DNA of 45,694 nucleotides, from NCBI RefSeq assembly GCF_014836325.1, contig NZ_JACSQZ010000024.1, forward strand, positions 1 through 45,694, given 5' to 3'. The notes beneath the pieces were generated by a model that did not search any database, was not told the DNA's origin, and saw nothing but the letters and a program-made list of their open reading frames with translations. Both the position numbers and the translations under genes were made by a program. Positions 16,312-25,172 of the stretch are shown piece by piece. This stretch comes from Clostridium gallinarum. GTDB lineage: Bacteria > Bacillota > Clostridia > Clostridiales > Clostridiaceae. Position 1 is the first letter of the stretch. Every line of letters starts with the position of its first letter.

Positions 16312-17961
16312 ATGATAAAATTAAAATATGAAAATAAAGAGTATGAATTAGAAAATGAAATAACATATAAGGAATTTTTAGAAGATTATTTAAAGGTAAA
16401 TCCATATGATATAGCATTATGTAAAGTAAATGGAGATTACTATGAATTATTTAAATTTATAAAGAAAAGTGGAGATTTAGATTTAGTTAAATTTGAAAGT
16501 GATATAGGTTATAAAATATATAGGAGAACATTGCAGTTTATATTTATAAAAGCAACTTTAGATTTATTTGAAGATTCTACAATAACTATTGAGCATAGTA
16601 TTGGAAGTGGAATCTTTGGTGAAGTTCATAAGGAGGAAGTTTTAAAAGAAGAAGATATTATCAAAATAAAAGAAAAAATGATTGAAATAATAAAAAAAGA
16701 TATTCCTATAAAAAAAATTAAGATGAAAAGAAAAGAAGCTATAGAAATATTTAGAAGATATGGAATGGATGATAAGGTTTCATTATTAAATCATGTTTCT
16801 TTCGAAACTGTTAGTTTGTATGAATTAGAGGGAAGATATGATTATTTTTATGGGCAAATGGCAGCATCAACAGGTATAATTAAAGCCTTTGATTTAATTT
16901 ATTATAATCCAGGATTCGTATTGGTTTCTTCAAAGAAGGGTGATTTAAATGTAGTATCAGAATTTAAGGAAAATAAAAAGTTATCACAAATATTTATGGA
17001 AACTGAAAAATGGCTAAAAATTTTAGAGGTTGGAGAAGTTGGATCTTTAAATGATAAAGTAGAAAAAAGAGAAATAAAAGATTTAATAATGGTTTGTGAA
17101 GCTCTTCATGAAAAAAAGATAGCTCAAATAGCAGATATGATTAAAGATAAAAAAGAAACTAAAGTTGTCTTAATAGCTGGTCCAAGTTCTTCGGGAAAGA
17201 CAACTTTTGCTAATAGACTATCTGTTCAATTAAGAGTAAATGGATATGTACCAATTCCTATTTCTTTAGATGATTATTTTGTAAATAGAGATAAAACTCC
17301 AAAAGATGAAAATGGAGAATATAACTTTGAAAGCATTTATTCATTAGATATAAATTTATTTAATTTGCATTTAAGTAGTTTATTAAAGGGAGAGGAAGTA
17401 GAAATTCCAAGTTTTAATTTTAAAAAAGGTGAAAGAGAGTGGATTGGACAAAAAATTAAATTGCCTAATAATGGGATAATATTAATAGAAGGTATTCATG
17501 CTTTAAATCCAATGTTAACTACTTCAATTTTAGATAAACAAAAGTTTAAAATATATATTTCTGCATTAACTCAATTAAATTTAGATAATCATAATAGAAT
17601 TGCAACTACTGATATTAGAAGAGTTAGAAGAATTGTTAGGGATTATTTATCTAGAGGATATGGAGCAGAAGATACACTTAAAATGTGGCCGTCAATAAGA
17701 AGAGGTGAAGAGAAAAATATTTTTGTATATCAAGAAGAGGCAGACGTTATGTTTAATTCAACTTTAGTGTATGAATTATGTGTATTAAAGAAATACGCAT
17801 TAGAGGAATTAGATAAAATAGGACCAGAGAGTCCCGTTTATATATTAGCAACAAGACTTAAATCATTTTTAGGATTTTTTAAAGAAATTGATAAGGATTA
17901 TGTACCAACTAATAGCATATTAAGAGAATTTATAGGTGGAAGTGTATTTTATAAATATTAA
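16312..17961 (+). CDS. Uridine-kinase-like nucleoside kinase with TGS/SAD-like N-terminus
   Basis: 549 residues. The N-terminal part resembles a TGS-like domain and a threonyl-tRNA-synthetase second-additional-domain fold; the C-terminal half is a phosphoribulokinase/uridine-kinase P-loop domain with AGPSSSGKTTFANRL at about 287-301 and PISLDDYFVNRDKTP after it. This two-part architecture is common in Firmicutes and Thermotoga proteins annotated as nucleoside kinase. It phosphorylates a nucleoside, probably uridine or cytidine, though the real substrate is open. Good AGGAG site; monocistronic with terminator. Confidence 0.88.
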   Translation: MIKLKYENKEYELENEITYKEFLEDYLKVNPYDIALCKVNGDYYELFKFIKKSGDLDLVKFESDIGYKIYRRTLQFIFIKATLDLFEDSTITIEHSIGSGIFGEVHKEEVLKEEDIIKIKEKMIEIIKKDIPIKKIKMKRKEAIEIFRRYGMDDKVSLLNHVSFETVSLYELEGRYDYFYGQMAASTGIIKAFDLIYYNPGFVLVSSKKGDLNVVSEFKENKKLSQIFMETEKWLKILEVGEVGSLNDKVEKREIKDLIMVCEALHEKKIAQIADMIKDKKETKVVLIAGPSSSGKTTFANRLSVQLRVNGYVPIPISLDDYFVNRDKTPKDENGEYNFESIYSLDINLFNLHLSSLLKGEEVEIPSFNFKKGEREWIGQKIKLPNNGIILIEGIHALNPMLTTSILDKQKFKIYISALTQLNLDNHNRIATTDIRRVRRIVRDYLSRGYGAEDTLKMWPSIRRGEEKNIFVYQEEADVMFNSTLVYELCVLKKYALEELDKIGPESPVYILATRLKSFLGFFKEIDKDYVPTNSILREFIGGSVFYKY

Positions 17962-17967
17962 ACTTTT

Positions 17968-18015
17968 AAAAGCTACTATTATCTAATTAAAATTGGATAT
18001 AGTAGCTTTTTATAT
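17968..18015 (+). terminator. Terminator after the nucleoside kinase gene
   Basis: AAAAGCTACTAT (17968-17979) pairs with ATAGTAGCTTTT (17999-18010), then TTATATTTT. Confidence 0.8.
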
Positions 18016-18039
18016 TTTAGTATATAAATTTATTAGAGA

Positions 18040-18309
18040 TTAAAATAATATTTTGATACTAGCAGCAATTATTAATAATATACCAATAATTAAAATTAAT
18101 ATTCCAATTATTTTAGTACCATTAATACTATTGTTTTCACCTAAATTTTTAGAATTTTTTATATGACTTAATCCACTAAATATTTGAGTTAATCCAAGAA
18201 ATAAAGCTATAAAATCAAAATTTAATTTATTAAAAAAATAAAAAGATACAAGAATTAAACAAAGTATTGAAAAGATAAGTGTTAAAATAGAAAATTTATT
18301 TAATTTCAT
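18040..18309 (-). CDS. Small three-helix membrane protein, unknown function
   Basis: 89 residues with three predicted membrane helices (about 7-25, 31-45 and 66-86) and a short polar loop containing KNSKNLGENNSING. The ATG at 18309 follows ATGGAG by 6 nt; longer in-frame starts lack sites. I do not recognise a named family. Confidence 0.6.
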   Translation of the reverse strand: MKLNKFSILTLIFSILCLILVSFYFFNKLNFDFIALFLGLTQIFSGLSHIKNSKNLGENNSINGTKIIGILILIIGILLIIAASIKILF

Positions 18310-18484
18310 ATTAATCTCCATTTTATAAATAATATTATAGATTAAATAAATAATAACACAAATTACCAAAAGGATGTATAAATTTTTTAGTATATTTATA
18401 GTTAATAAGTATAGAAATTTGAATATAGCAAATATATAATATCAGTAAGAAAAGTTAATAAAGAATAGCAAAAGGAGAAAAAAC

Positions 18485-19165
18485 ATGAGTAATATGGGTG
18501 TTTTTGATATATTAGGACCAATAATGATAGGTCCATCCTCTTCTCATACAGCAGGAGCTGCAAGACTTGGGAAAGTAGCTAGAATAATAGCTGGAGATGA
18601 AATTATAGAAGTTACGTTTTTATTACATGGGTCATTTGGAAAAACTTATAAAGGTCATGGTACAGATAGGGCTTTAGTTGCAGGAATAATGGGAATGGAG
18701 CCTTCTGATGAGAGGCTTAGGGATTCTCTTGAAATTGCAAAGGAAAGAGGAATAAAAATAACATTTAAGGATGTAGATTTAGGAGATTATCACCCAAATA
18801 CAGTTAAGTTTTTAATGAAGCTTAAAAATGGGAAGGAAGCAGAAGTAATAGGATGTTCTATTGGTGGTGGAAATATTGAAATTGTTGAAATTAACGGAAA
18901 TAAAGTGAAATTTACTGGTACTTATTCAACAATAATAACTTCACATAAGGATATACCTGGTACAGTAGCAAAGGTAACTAATATTTTATATGATAGTGGT
19001 GTTAATATAGCATTTTTAACTTTAGGAAGAAGTCAAAAAGGAAAAAATGCAACCATGACTTTTGAAATAGATGGGAAAATTTCTGAAGATTTAATTGAAG
19101 AAATTAAGAAGGTAAATGGAATAGAAAAGGTAATATATATAAATAAGATAGAGGATGGTGAGTAG
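18485..19165 (+). CDS. sdaAB: L-serine ammonia-lyase, iron-sulfur-dependent, beta subunit
   Basis: 226 residues. N-terminal domain with IMIGPSSSHTAGAARLG (about 14-30), the serine-dehydratase beta-domain signature, and a C-terminal ACT domain (about 148-222, starting TSHKDIPGTVAKVTNIL). Together with SdaAA it deaminates L-serine to pyruvate. AAAAGGAG precedes the ATG. It ends 4 nt before the likely start of sdaAA, so the two are coupled. Confidence 0.95.
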   Translation: MSNMGVFDILGPIMIGPSSSHTAGAARLGKVARIIAGDEIIEVTFLLHGSFGKTYKGHGTDRALVAGIMGMEPSDERLRDSLEIAKERGIKITFKDVDLGDYHPNTVKFLMKLKNGKEAEVIGCSIGGGNIEIVEINGNKVKFTGTYSTIITSHKDIPGTVAKVTNILYDSGVNIAFLTLGRSQKGKNATMTFEIDGKISEDLIEEIKKVNGIEKVIYINKIEDGE

Positions 19166-19169
19166 TAGA

Positions 19170-20054
19170 ATGGATATAGCAAGATCTGGAGAAGAGCTTA
19201 TAAAGATATGTGAAGAAAATTCTATTTCATTAAGTGAATATGCTATAAGAAGAGAAATGGAAGATAGGGATTTATCAAGAGAAGAAGTAATTTCAAAAAT
19301 GAAAAAAACTTTAGATGTTATGAAAAGTGGAGCAACAGAGGCAAGAGAAAAAGAAGTATATTCTGTTAGTGGATTAATAGGTGGAGATGCTTATAAGCTT
19401 CAGGAATATTTAAAAAAAGGTAAATCATTAACTGGAGATACTATGGTTTTAGCAATGGCTATGGCACTATCATCATCTGAAGTTAATGCTTCAATGGGAA
19501 GAATAGTAGCTTGTCCGACGGCTGGATCCTGTGGTATTTTACCTGCTGTAATATTAACTGCAGGAGAAAAGCTTGGAAAAAGTGATGATGATTTAATAAA
19601 AGCTTTATTTGCATCAGCAGCTGTTGGAATGATTATAGGAAGAAATGCAACATTTGCAGGAGCTGAGGGTGGATGTCAAGCTGAATGTGGTTCTGCATCT
19701 GGAATGGCTGCAGCTGCAGTAGTTGAAATGATGGGTGGAACTCCGAAGATGTCTTTAGATGCAGCAGCAATAGTATTTAAAAATATATTAGGCCTGGTTT
19801 GTGATCCTGTAGCAGGATTAGTAGAGATACCTTGTGCAAAGAGAAATTCATCTGGAGCAGTAAGTGCTTTATGTACAGTAGACTTAGTTATGGCAGGAGT
19901 GGAATCTAAAATACCATTTGATGATGCACTTTCAGCTATGTATAAGGTAGGAAAAAGTCTTCCAGCAGCTCTAAGAGAAACTGGACTTGGAGGAGTTGCA
20001 GCAACTAAAGCAGGTTTAATTCTAAAGAAAAAAGTATTCGGAGATGAAAACTAA
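19170..20054 (+). CDS. sdaAA: L-serine ammonia-lyase, iron-sulfur-dependent, alpha subunit
   Basis: 294 residues. Cysteines likely to bind the [4Fe-4S] cluster occur in CPTAGSCG, GCQAECGSASG and CDPVAGLVEIPC. I chose the ATG at 19170, which has GGTGAG about 9 nt upstream; an in-frame ATG at 19155 inside sdaAB has AGAGG only one base away. A strong terminator follows. Clostridia use this two-subunit enzyme in serine fermentation. Confidence 0.95.
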   Translation: MDIARSGEELIKICEENSISLSEYAIRREMEDRDLSREEVISKMKKTLDVMKSGATEAREKEVYSVSGLIGGDAYKLQEYLKKGKSLTGDTMVLAMAMALSSSEVNASMGRIVACPTAGSCGILPAVILTAGEKLGKSDDDLIKALFASAAVGMIIGRNATFAGAEGGCQAECGSASGMAAAAVVEMMGGTPKMSLDAAAIVFKNILGLVCDPVAGLVEIPCAKRNSSGAVSALCTVDLVMAGVESKIPFDDALSAMYKVGKSLPAALRETGLGGVAATKAGLILKKKVFGDEN

Positions 20055-20059
20055 TAATA

Positions 20060-20088
20060 AAAACTCAAGCGATTAGCTTGAGTTTTTT
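20060..20088. terminator. Terminator shared by sdaAA and the HxlR gene
   Basis: AAAACTCAAGC (20060-20070) pairs with GCTTGAGTTTT (20076-20086), then TT. Symmetric enough to work in both directions. Confidence 0.85.
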
Positions 20089-20089
20089 C

Positions 20090-20125
20090 CTTAATTCTAC
20101 ATTTTACATTCTTCATTTTTCATTC
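20090..20125. repeat. Half of the AT-rich element, forming the 3' end of the HxlR gene
   Basis: CTTAATTCTACATTTTACAT followed by TCTTCATTTTTCATTC matches the right ends of the elements at 3581 and 7136. Only one arm is present. It directly follows the terminator and encodes the last codons of the leftward HxlR gene. Confidence 0.65.
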
Positions 20126-20480
20126 CTGATACGTATTCTTCACCATAATCATGCATAGCTTCTAGAACAGGAATTATCTTATTTCCAATATCAGTTAATC
20201 CATATTCAACTTTAGGAGGAACTACAGGATAAACTTTTCTATAAATAAGTTTATCTTCCTCTAAGCTTCTTAATTGATTAGTTAACATTTTTTGTGTAAC
20301 ATTTGGCAAAGCGCGCTTAATATCACTAAATCTTAAAGGACCTTTACAAAGGTACCACAGAATAAGAATTTTCCATTTTCCTGAAATAAGTTTATGTACC
20401 AATACCATTGGACAAGTGGAAAAATCATTTGATTTTTCATTAATATAACAATCTTTATGATCGGTATAAAAGTTTTCCAT
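20097..20480 (-). CDS. HxlR family transcriptional regulator
   Basis: 127 residues, winged helix. The family opening CPMVLVHKLISGKWKILILW (about 23-42, with the redox-type Cys), LRFSDIKRALPNVTQKML (49-66) and YPVVPPKVEYGLTDIG are all present. HxlR proteins such as YodB or HypR sense electrophiles and often control the divergent flavin reductase, as the layout here suggests. AAGGAGATT precedes the ATG. The C-terminal tail MKNEECKM and stop are encoded by a dispersed repeat, so they are probably not ancestral. Confidence 0.9.
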   Translation of the reverse strand: MENFYTDHKDCYINEKSNDFSTCPMVLVHKLISGKWKILILWYLCKGPLRFSDIKRALPNVTQKMLTNQLRSLEEDKLIYRKVYPVVPPKVEYGLTDIGNKIIPVLEAMHDYGEEYVSGMKNEECKM

Positions 20481-20521
20481 ATATAATCTCCTTAGAAAAA
20501 AACGTAATTTAATTGAGAAGC

Positions 20522-20589
20522 AGTATCATTTTGTATACTGGGTATAAAAAAAGTGTCTACTTGAAAAGTAATAATATTTAGACTATTAT
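20522..20589 (+). promoter_or_regulatory. Divergent control region between hxlR-type and flavin reductase genes
   Basis: A strong promoter for the rightward gene: TTGAAA (20561-20566), 17-bp spacer, TATTAT (20584-20589). About 20 bp upstream is an inverted repeat AGTAT-n8-ATACT (20522-20539), a likely HxlR operator by position and form. Operator role inferred. Confidence 0.6.
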
Positions 20590-20642
20590 CATATTATAAC
20601 AAATTGATACGAATTAAGAAAGTATCTGTAATGGAGGACAAA

Positions 20643-21248
20643 ATGAAGAAAGTATTATATATAAAGGCAAACATTAAACCAGAAGGACAATCAAGAACAT
20701 TTAGAGTATCAGATAATTTTATTGAAGAATATAGAAAATTAAATCCAGAAGATGAAATTATTACTTTAGATTTATATAAAGAAGGAATAGATTTCTTAAG
20801 ACCTGAAGATTTAGCAGTAGTATTTGGACCAAAGACAGAAGAAAGTAAAAAGCATCCAATATTAAAATATGCTTATCAAATGGCTGAAGCAGATAAAGTA
20901 GTAGTTGCTGCACCTATGTGGAACTTAGGATCACCAGCTATACTTAAAGCTTACTTTGATTATGTAAGTGTTACAGGAATCACTTTCAAATATACAGCAG
21001 AAGGCCCAGTTGGAATGTGTAATGCAGATAAAGCATTAATAGTTTCAGGAAGAGGTGGAGACTATAGTAGCGAAATGGCTTCTCAATTTGAAATGGGGGA
21101 AAAATATATAAGAGCTATCCTTTCATTCTTTGGAATTAAAGATATAAAGAGCGTTTCAGCAGAAAGCTTAGATGTAATTGGAATAGATGTTGATAAAGTA
21201 GTTTCAGATAGTATTGAAGAAGCTAAAGAAATTGCTAAAGACTTTTAA
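20643..21248 (+). CDS. FMN-dependent NADH-azoreductase-like flavodoxin-fold reductase
   Basis: 201 residues. AzoR/flavodoxin-like fold: N-terminal KVLYIKANIKPEGQSRTFRV (phosphate-binding loop with Ser), APMWNLGSPAILKAYFDYV (about 96-114), and the SGRGGDY loop. It reduces quinones or azo compounds with NAD(P)H and FMN. The ATG at 20643 has GGAGGAC 5 nt upstream; a longer start at 20604 does not. Probably controlled by the divergent HxlR regulator. Confidence 0.88.
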   Translation: MKKVLYIKANIKPEGQSRTFRVSDNFIEEYRKLNPEDEIITLDLYKEGIDFLRPEDLAVVFGPKTEESKKHPILKYAYQMAEADKVVVAAPMWNLGSPAILKAYFDYVSVTGITFKYTAEGPVGMCNADKALIVSGRGGDYSSEMASQFEMGEKYIRAILSFFGIKDIKSVSAESLDVIGIDVDKVVSDSIEEAKEIAKDF

Positions 21249-21338
21249 TTAGGTATTAAATTAACAATCTTAAAATCAATACCTTTTGAATAGTATTATT
21301 TTTAACGCAAATACTATTGTTGTAAGGTGGTGATTTTA

Positions 21339-21497
21339 ATGAATAAAAATCCAAATATAAAGTGTACAGTTGAACAATGTAAGTATAATAATACACAAGA
21401 AAAATATTGTACATTATCAGTAATTGAAGTTGGAACACATGAAGCTAATCCAACTCAAGTACAATGTACAGATTGTAATTCTTTTGAATTAAAATAA
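21339..21497 (+). CDS. DUF1540 domain protein, 52 residues
   Basis: A short gene with AAGGTGGTGA upstream of the ATG. The pattern is four cysteine positions typical of DUF1540: IKCTVEQCKYN at residues 7-17, YCTLSVIEVG (23-32) and QCTDCNSFE (42-50). This is a putative small metal-binding protein found in clostridia and bacilli; function unknown. It lies about 90 bp after the reductase gene with its own terminator. Confidence 0.85.
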   Translation: MNKNPNIKCTVEQCKYNNTQEKYCTLSVIEVGTHEANPTQVQCTDCNSFELK

Positions 21498-21504
21498 TAA
21501 ACAA

Positions 21505-21545
21505 AAAGAAATGGAGCTATTTAAAAAAGTTCCATTTCTTTTTTA
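21505..21545 (+). terminator. Terminator after the DUF1540 gene
   Basis: AAAGAAATGGA (21505-21515) pairs with TCCATTTCTTT (21531-21541), followed by TTT. Confidence 0.85.
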
Positions 21546-21581
21546 GGTTATAAGTAAATTTAAATTAATAATTATAAAAAA

Positions 21582-21950
21582 TTAGTTAGATAAATCAAAA
21601 GTCCAGCCCATTTCTTGCAATTTATTTAAAGTATCTTTTGGAATATTATCTAAGGTCCCTTTTTCGATAAGTTTACAACTATATATTTGAGTTCTAGCAG
21701 GATAAGTTTCCATAATTGAATCATAAGTAATTCTAATTTTATCTCCACTTTTTAAATTATCAAAAATATTTTCTTTATTAGTTTTATTATACATTACAAT
21801 GGGACTAGTATCTTCAGAAATAATAATATTATTTTCATTAGTTGATTCTAAATATATACCAATCATAGTGTTCTTTTTATTGTTGGAATATATTATAACC
21901 ATAAGTACACTTAAGATTATGATAGAGAAATAAATTAATAATTTTTTCAT
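21582..21950 (-). CDS. Exported or membrane-anchored protein, DUF3221-like
   Basis: 122 residues. One N-terminal hydrophobic helix (about 4-21) without a lipobox, then a small beta-rich domain. The phrase LKSGDKIRITYDSIMETYPAR (about 66-86) resembles DUF3221/OB-like secreted proteins of Firmicutes. Function unknown; the family call is tentative. Confidence 0.6.
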   Translation of the reverse strand: MKKLLIYFSIIILSVLMVIIYSNNKKNTMIGIYLESTNENNIIISEDTSPIVMYNKTNKENIFDNLKSGDKIRITYDSIMETYPARTQIYSCKLIEKGTLDNIPKDTLNKLQEMGWTFDLSN

Positions 21951-22059
21951 ATTATACCTCTCTTATATTTAATTATAGATTTAATTTAAAGAAAATAGAA
22001 TAAAAAACGGAAAATAACAAAAAATAAGAATTAAATTAAAAAATATTAATGGAGTGTAT

Positions 22060-23187
22060 ATGGAAAAAATAGAGGATATTATTAAAGTATTATTGAAGAT
22101 AAGTATAAGCAAATATATAGTAGCTCTAATAATTATAATAATTTCTATTTTTATAAATAAATATTTAGTAACGAAAATATTTGATTATTCTATTAGATTT
22201 GTAAAGAAGACTAAAAATTATGTGGATGATAGTGTAGTTAGAGCTTTAGAAAAACCTATTAAATTATATGTAACTTTTTATAGTATTTATATCTCATTAA
22301 AGTTTATAGGTTTTGATGGACTAAATGTTAATAATATTACAAGTAATAGATTAAAAAAAATATTTATAGTTATAGCTATATGTTATTTTTTTTATAATTT
22401 AACTTTAGAAAATTCTTTTATTTATAGAAAGATAAAAAAAAGAGATATTGTTTTCCCTTTTGTTTCAATAGTAATAAGATTATTAATTGTTGTTATAGGA
22501 ATAAGTTGTATTGCTAAAGAATTTGGATTTACAGGTTTTATAACAGGACTTGGAATAAGTGGTATAGCTTTTGCTTTAATGGCTCAAGATGCTTTTTCAA
22601 ATCTTTTTGGTGGGTTTGTTATAGTTTTAGAAAGGCCTTTTGCTATAGGGGATTGGATACAAACATCTGACATAGAAGGAATAGTTGAAGATATAACTTT
22701 TAGAAGTACAAAAATAAAGACATTTTCAATGGCAGTTGCTACAATTCCTAATTCAAAACTTGCAAATGAAAATATCATTAATTGGAGTCAAAGGAATTTA
22801 AGAAGAATACATTTTAAATTTATAATAAAGTTTAATACTCCTGTAGAAAGTATTAAAAAGTGCCTAGAAAGAATTAAAGAATTATTAAATAATCATGAAA
22901 AAATAGATAAAGAATTAATTGTAGTAAGTTTTAATGAACTATCAACCTATGGATTTGGAGTTTTTATATATTTTTATACTAATGAATTAAACTATGTTAA
23001 ATATGAGGGAATAAAAGAAGAAATAAATATAGAAATACTAAGGATTCTTAGAGATGAAAAAGTTGAATTAATGTTCTTAAATTTTAATTTTGGAGCTAGT
23101 AATATGAATAGGGGATTTAATTGTGAAACACAGTGCTCAGAATTAGAGTCAATACGAAATATAACAGAAGAAGAGAGAAGGCAGTAG
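22060..23187 (+). CDS. Mechanosensitive ion channel, MscS family
   Basis: 375 residues. Several N-terminal membrane helices, then the pore helix region GFTGFITGLGISGIAFALMA (about 161-180) followed by QDAFSNLFGGFVIVLERPFAIGD, and the beta-domain VEDITFRSTKIKT with IPNSKLANENIINWS. It releases solutes on hypo-osmotic shock. The ATG at 22060 is 5-6 nt after GGAG; a GTG at 22054 overlaps the site. Unrelated in function to the following selenium genes. Confidence 0.92.
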   Translation: MEKIEDIIKVLLKISISKYIVALIIIIISIFINKYLVTKIFDYSIRFVKKTKNYVDDSVVRALEKPIKLYVTFYSIYISLKFIGFDGLNVNNITSNRLKKIFIVIAICYFFYNLTLENSFIYRKIKKRDIVFPFVSIVIRLLIVVIGISCIAKEFGFTGFITGLGISGIAFALMAQDAFSNLFGGFVIVLERPFAIGDWIQTSDIEGIVEDITFRSTKIKTFSMAVATIPNSKLANENIINWSQRNLRRIHFKFIIKFNTPVESIKKCLERIKELLNNHEKIDKELIVVSFNELSTYGFGVFIYFYTNELNYVKYEGIKEEINIEILRILRDEKVELMFLNFNFGASNMNRGFNCETQCSELESIRNITEEERRQ

Positions 23188-23295
23188 CTAAAGCTAAATT
23201 TATAATGCATTATGCATTAACAATTATCCATTGTAAAAAAATATGAGATTTTTTTTTACATAAATGTCTGACTATATTTTTTTACCTCTATTTAG

Positions 23296-23304
23296 TGGTA
23301 TAAT
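23296..23304 (+). promoter_or_regulatory. Extended -10 promoter element before selD
   Basis: TGGTATAAT (TG at 23296, TATAAT at 23299-23304) lies 46 nt before the selD ATG. No clear -35 box; an A/T hairpin TGTAAAAAAA/TTTTTTTACA at 23232-23260 may end transcription from mscS. Confidence 0.45.
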
Positions 23305-23349
23305 TTAAATAATAAGTAAATTATATAAAGTAATAAAAGGGGAACTAAT

Positions 23350-24408
23350 ATGGAAATAGAAAAGAAGAAGCTTATGCAATTATCTAAAAGATGTGGTTGT
23401 GCAGGTAAATTTACACCAGATGAATTAGCAAAGGTATTAAAACATATAGAAGTAAAGGAAGAAGATAGAGATCCTAATTTAATAGTTGGTTTTGATAAGT
23501 CAGATGATGCAGGTATTTATAAAATAACTGATGATTTAGCTTTAGTGCAAACTGTAGATTTTTTTACACCAGTTGCTAATGATCCATATATATTTGGTCA
23601 AATTGCAGCAGCAAACGCCTTAAGTGATGTTTATGCTATGGGAGGAAAACCTTTAACAGCTTTAAATTTATCTTGTTTTTCAGCTACAATTGGTTCTGAT
23701 ATTTTAGCTGAAATTTTAAAGGGTGGAGCAGATAAAATAAGAGAAGCTGGGGCAACTATAGTAGGTGGACACACCATTACAGATGAAGAAGTTAAGTATG
23801 GTGTTTCAGTTACAGGAATAGTAGATATATCAAAGGTTATATCAAATTCAGGAGCTAAGGTAGGAGATGTTCTTATATTAACAAAACCACTAGGCTCAGG
23901 AGTTTTAACAACTGCTTTAAAAATAGAATTTATAAATGATGAAGAATTTACAGAAGCTGCTAAGGTTATGGCAACTTTAAATAAAACTGCATCAGAAGAA
24001 ATGCAAAAAATAGGTGTGAATTCTTGTACTGATATAACAGGCTTTGGATTTATTGGACATTCTTATGAAATGGCTGTAGGAAGTGGAGTAGCTTTAGAAA
24101 TTGATAGCAAAAAGGTTCCTTTTATGGATAGAGTAAAAGATTTAGCAAAAGAATACTGCCTTCCAAGTGGAGCTTATTCAAATGAAAAACATTTTGAAAA
24201 ATGGGTAAGTTTTGGAGAAAATATTGATGATGTAACTAGATTAGCATTTTTTGATCCACAAACTTCAGGTGGCTTATTGATTTCTGTAAGTGAAGAAAAG
24301 GCAGAAACTTTATTAAAAAATATAAATAATAGAAGTGAAATTAAGGCAGAAATTATAGGTAGAGTAGTTGAAGTAACTGAAAATAATAAACCTATAAATA
24401 TAAATTAG
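23350..24408 (+). CDS. selD: Selenide, water dikinase (selenophosphate synthetase), Cys form
   Basis: 352 residues, AIR-synthase-like fold. Makes selenophosphate from selenide and ATP. The N-terminal catalytic loop KRCGCAGK has C15, C17 and K20; the Sec/Cys position is Cys, so no UGA is needed. DDAGIYKI (52-59), QTVDFFTPVANDPY and the ITDEEVKYG segment are family blocks. GGGGAAC precedes the ATG. It heads selD-yqeC-yqeB-mogA-like-yedF, the arrangement linked to selenium in molybdenum hydroxylases. Confidence 0.96.
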   Translation: MEIEKKKLMQLSKRCGCAGKFTPDELAKVLKHIEVKEEDRDPNLIVGFDKSDDAGIYKITDDLALVQTVDFFTPVANDPYIFGQIAAANALSDVYAMGGKPLTALNLSCFSATIGSDILAEILKGGADKIREAGATIVGGHTITDEEVKYGVSVTGIVDISKVISNSGAKVGDVLILTKPLGSGVLTTALKIEFINDEEFTEAAKVMATLNKTASEEMQKIGVNSCTDITGFGFIGHSYEMAVGSGVALEIDSKKVPFMDRVKDLAKEYCLPSGAYSNEKHFEKWVSFGENIDDVTRLAFFDPQTSGGLLISVSEEKAETLLKNINNRSEIKAEIIGRVVEVTENNKPININ

Positions 24409-24415
24409 GTAACAT

Positions 24416-25156
24416 ATGAAACTTTATGAAATTTTAAATATTAAAAAATATGATATAACTTCAATAGTAGGTGCAGGTGGAAAAACTACTTTAATGTTTA
24501 AATTAGCAAATGAATTAAAAGATAAAGGGAAAGTTTTATTTACTACAACAGCTAAAATTTATAGACCTAATGAAAATGAAGTAGATTACTTATATATAGG
24601 AAAAGATGGCTATGACTTTATTAAAAACAATAAAGATTATGGTATTTATGCTTATGGAGAAGAAGTTAATAAAGAAGATAAGCTAATTGGAATAAAACCT
24701 AATTTAGTAAATAATTTAAAAAGTAGTTTTGATTATATATTAATTGAAGCTGATGGATCTAAGAAAAAAGACTTAAAGGCTTGGAATGAAAATGAACCTA
24801 TTATTTGTAGTAAAAATAATAAATATATAGGAGTTTTAAGTTTAAAAACTATTAATATAGAAATTAATAATGATAATATTCATAGAATAGAGGAATTTTT
24901 AAATTTAACTAATAGTAATATAGGTGAAAAAGTTAGTTTAGAAATATTAATTAAATTAATATTTAATAAAAAAGGATTATTTAAAAATTCAATGGGAGAA
25001 AATATATTATTTTTAAATAAAGCAGAAAATATAAAAGATGATATATTAACTTTATTTTTAGATAAAATAATTAATAAAAATAAGGAAGTAAAACTTTTAA
25101 ATAAAATAGTTTATGGAAGTTTAAAATATAATTCTTTTAACTATATAGATTTATAA
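24416..25156 (+). CDS. yqeC: Selenium cofactor biosynthesis protein YqeC
   Basis: 246 residues. P-loop GAGGKTTLMFKLANEL (about 20-35), LFTTTAKIYRP (42-52) and IEADGSKKKDLKAW (about 110-123) are the YqeC signature. It is a putative nucleotide-binding protein, consistently co-located with selD and yqeB, thought to help mature the selenium-containing molybdenum cofactor. Starts 7 nt after selD with a weak AGGT site, so probably coupled. Unusually Asn/Lys-rich C-terminal half. Confidence 0.92.
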   Translation: MKLYEILNIKKYDITSIVGAGGKTTLMFKLANELKDKGKVLFTTTAKIYRPNENEVDYLYIGKDGYDFIKNNKDYGIYAYGEEVNKEDKLIGIKPNLVNNLKSSFDYILIEADGSKKKDLKAWNENEPIICSKNNKYIGVLSLKTINIEINNDNIHRIEEFLNLTNSNIGEKVSLEILIKLIFNKKGLFKNSMGENILFLNKAENIKDDILTLFLDKIINKNKEVKLLNKIVYGSLKYNSFNYIDL

Positions 25157-25172
25157 TGGTGGGGTGATATAA

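Noticed and set aside
23350..23420. Selenocysteine in SelD
   Set aside because: The codon at the Sec/Cys site is TGT (Cys), so no recoding is needed.
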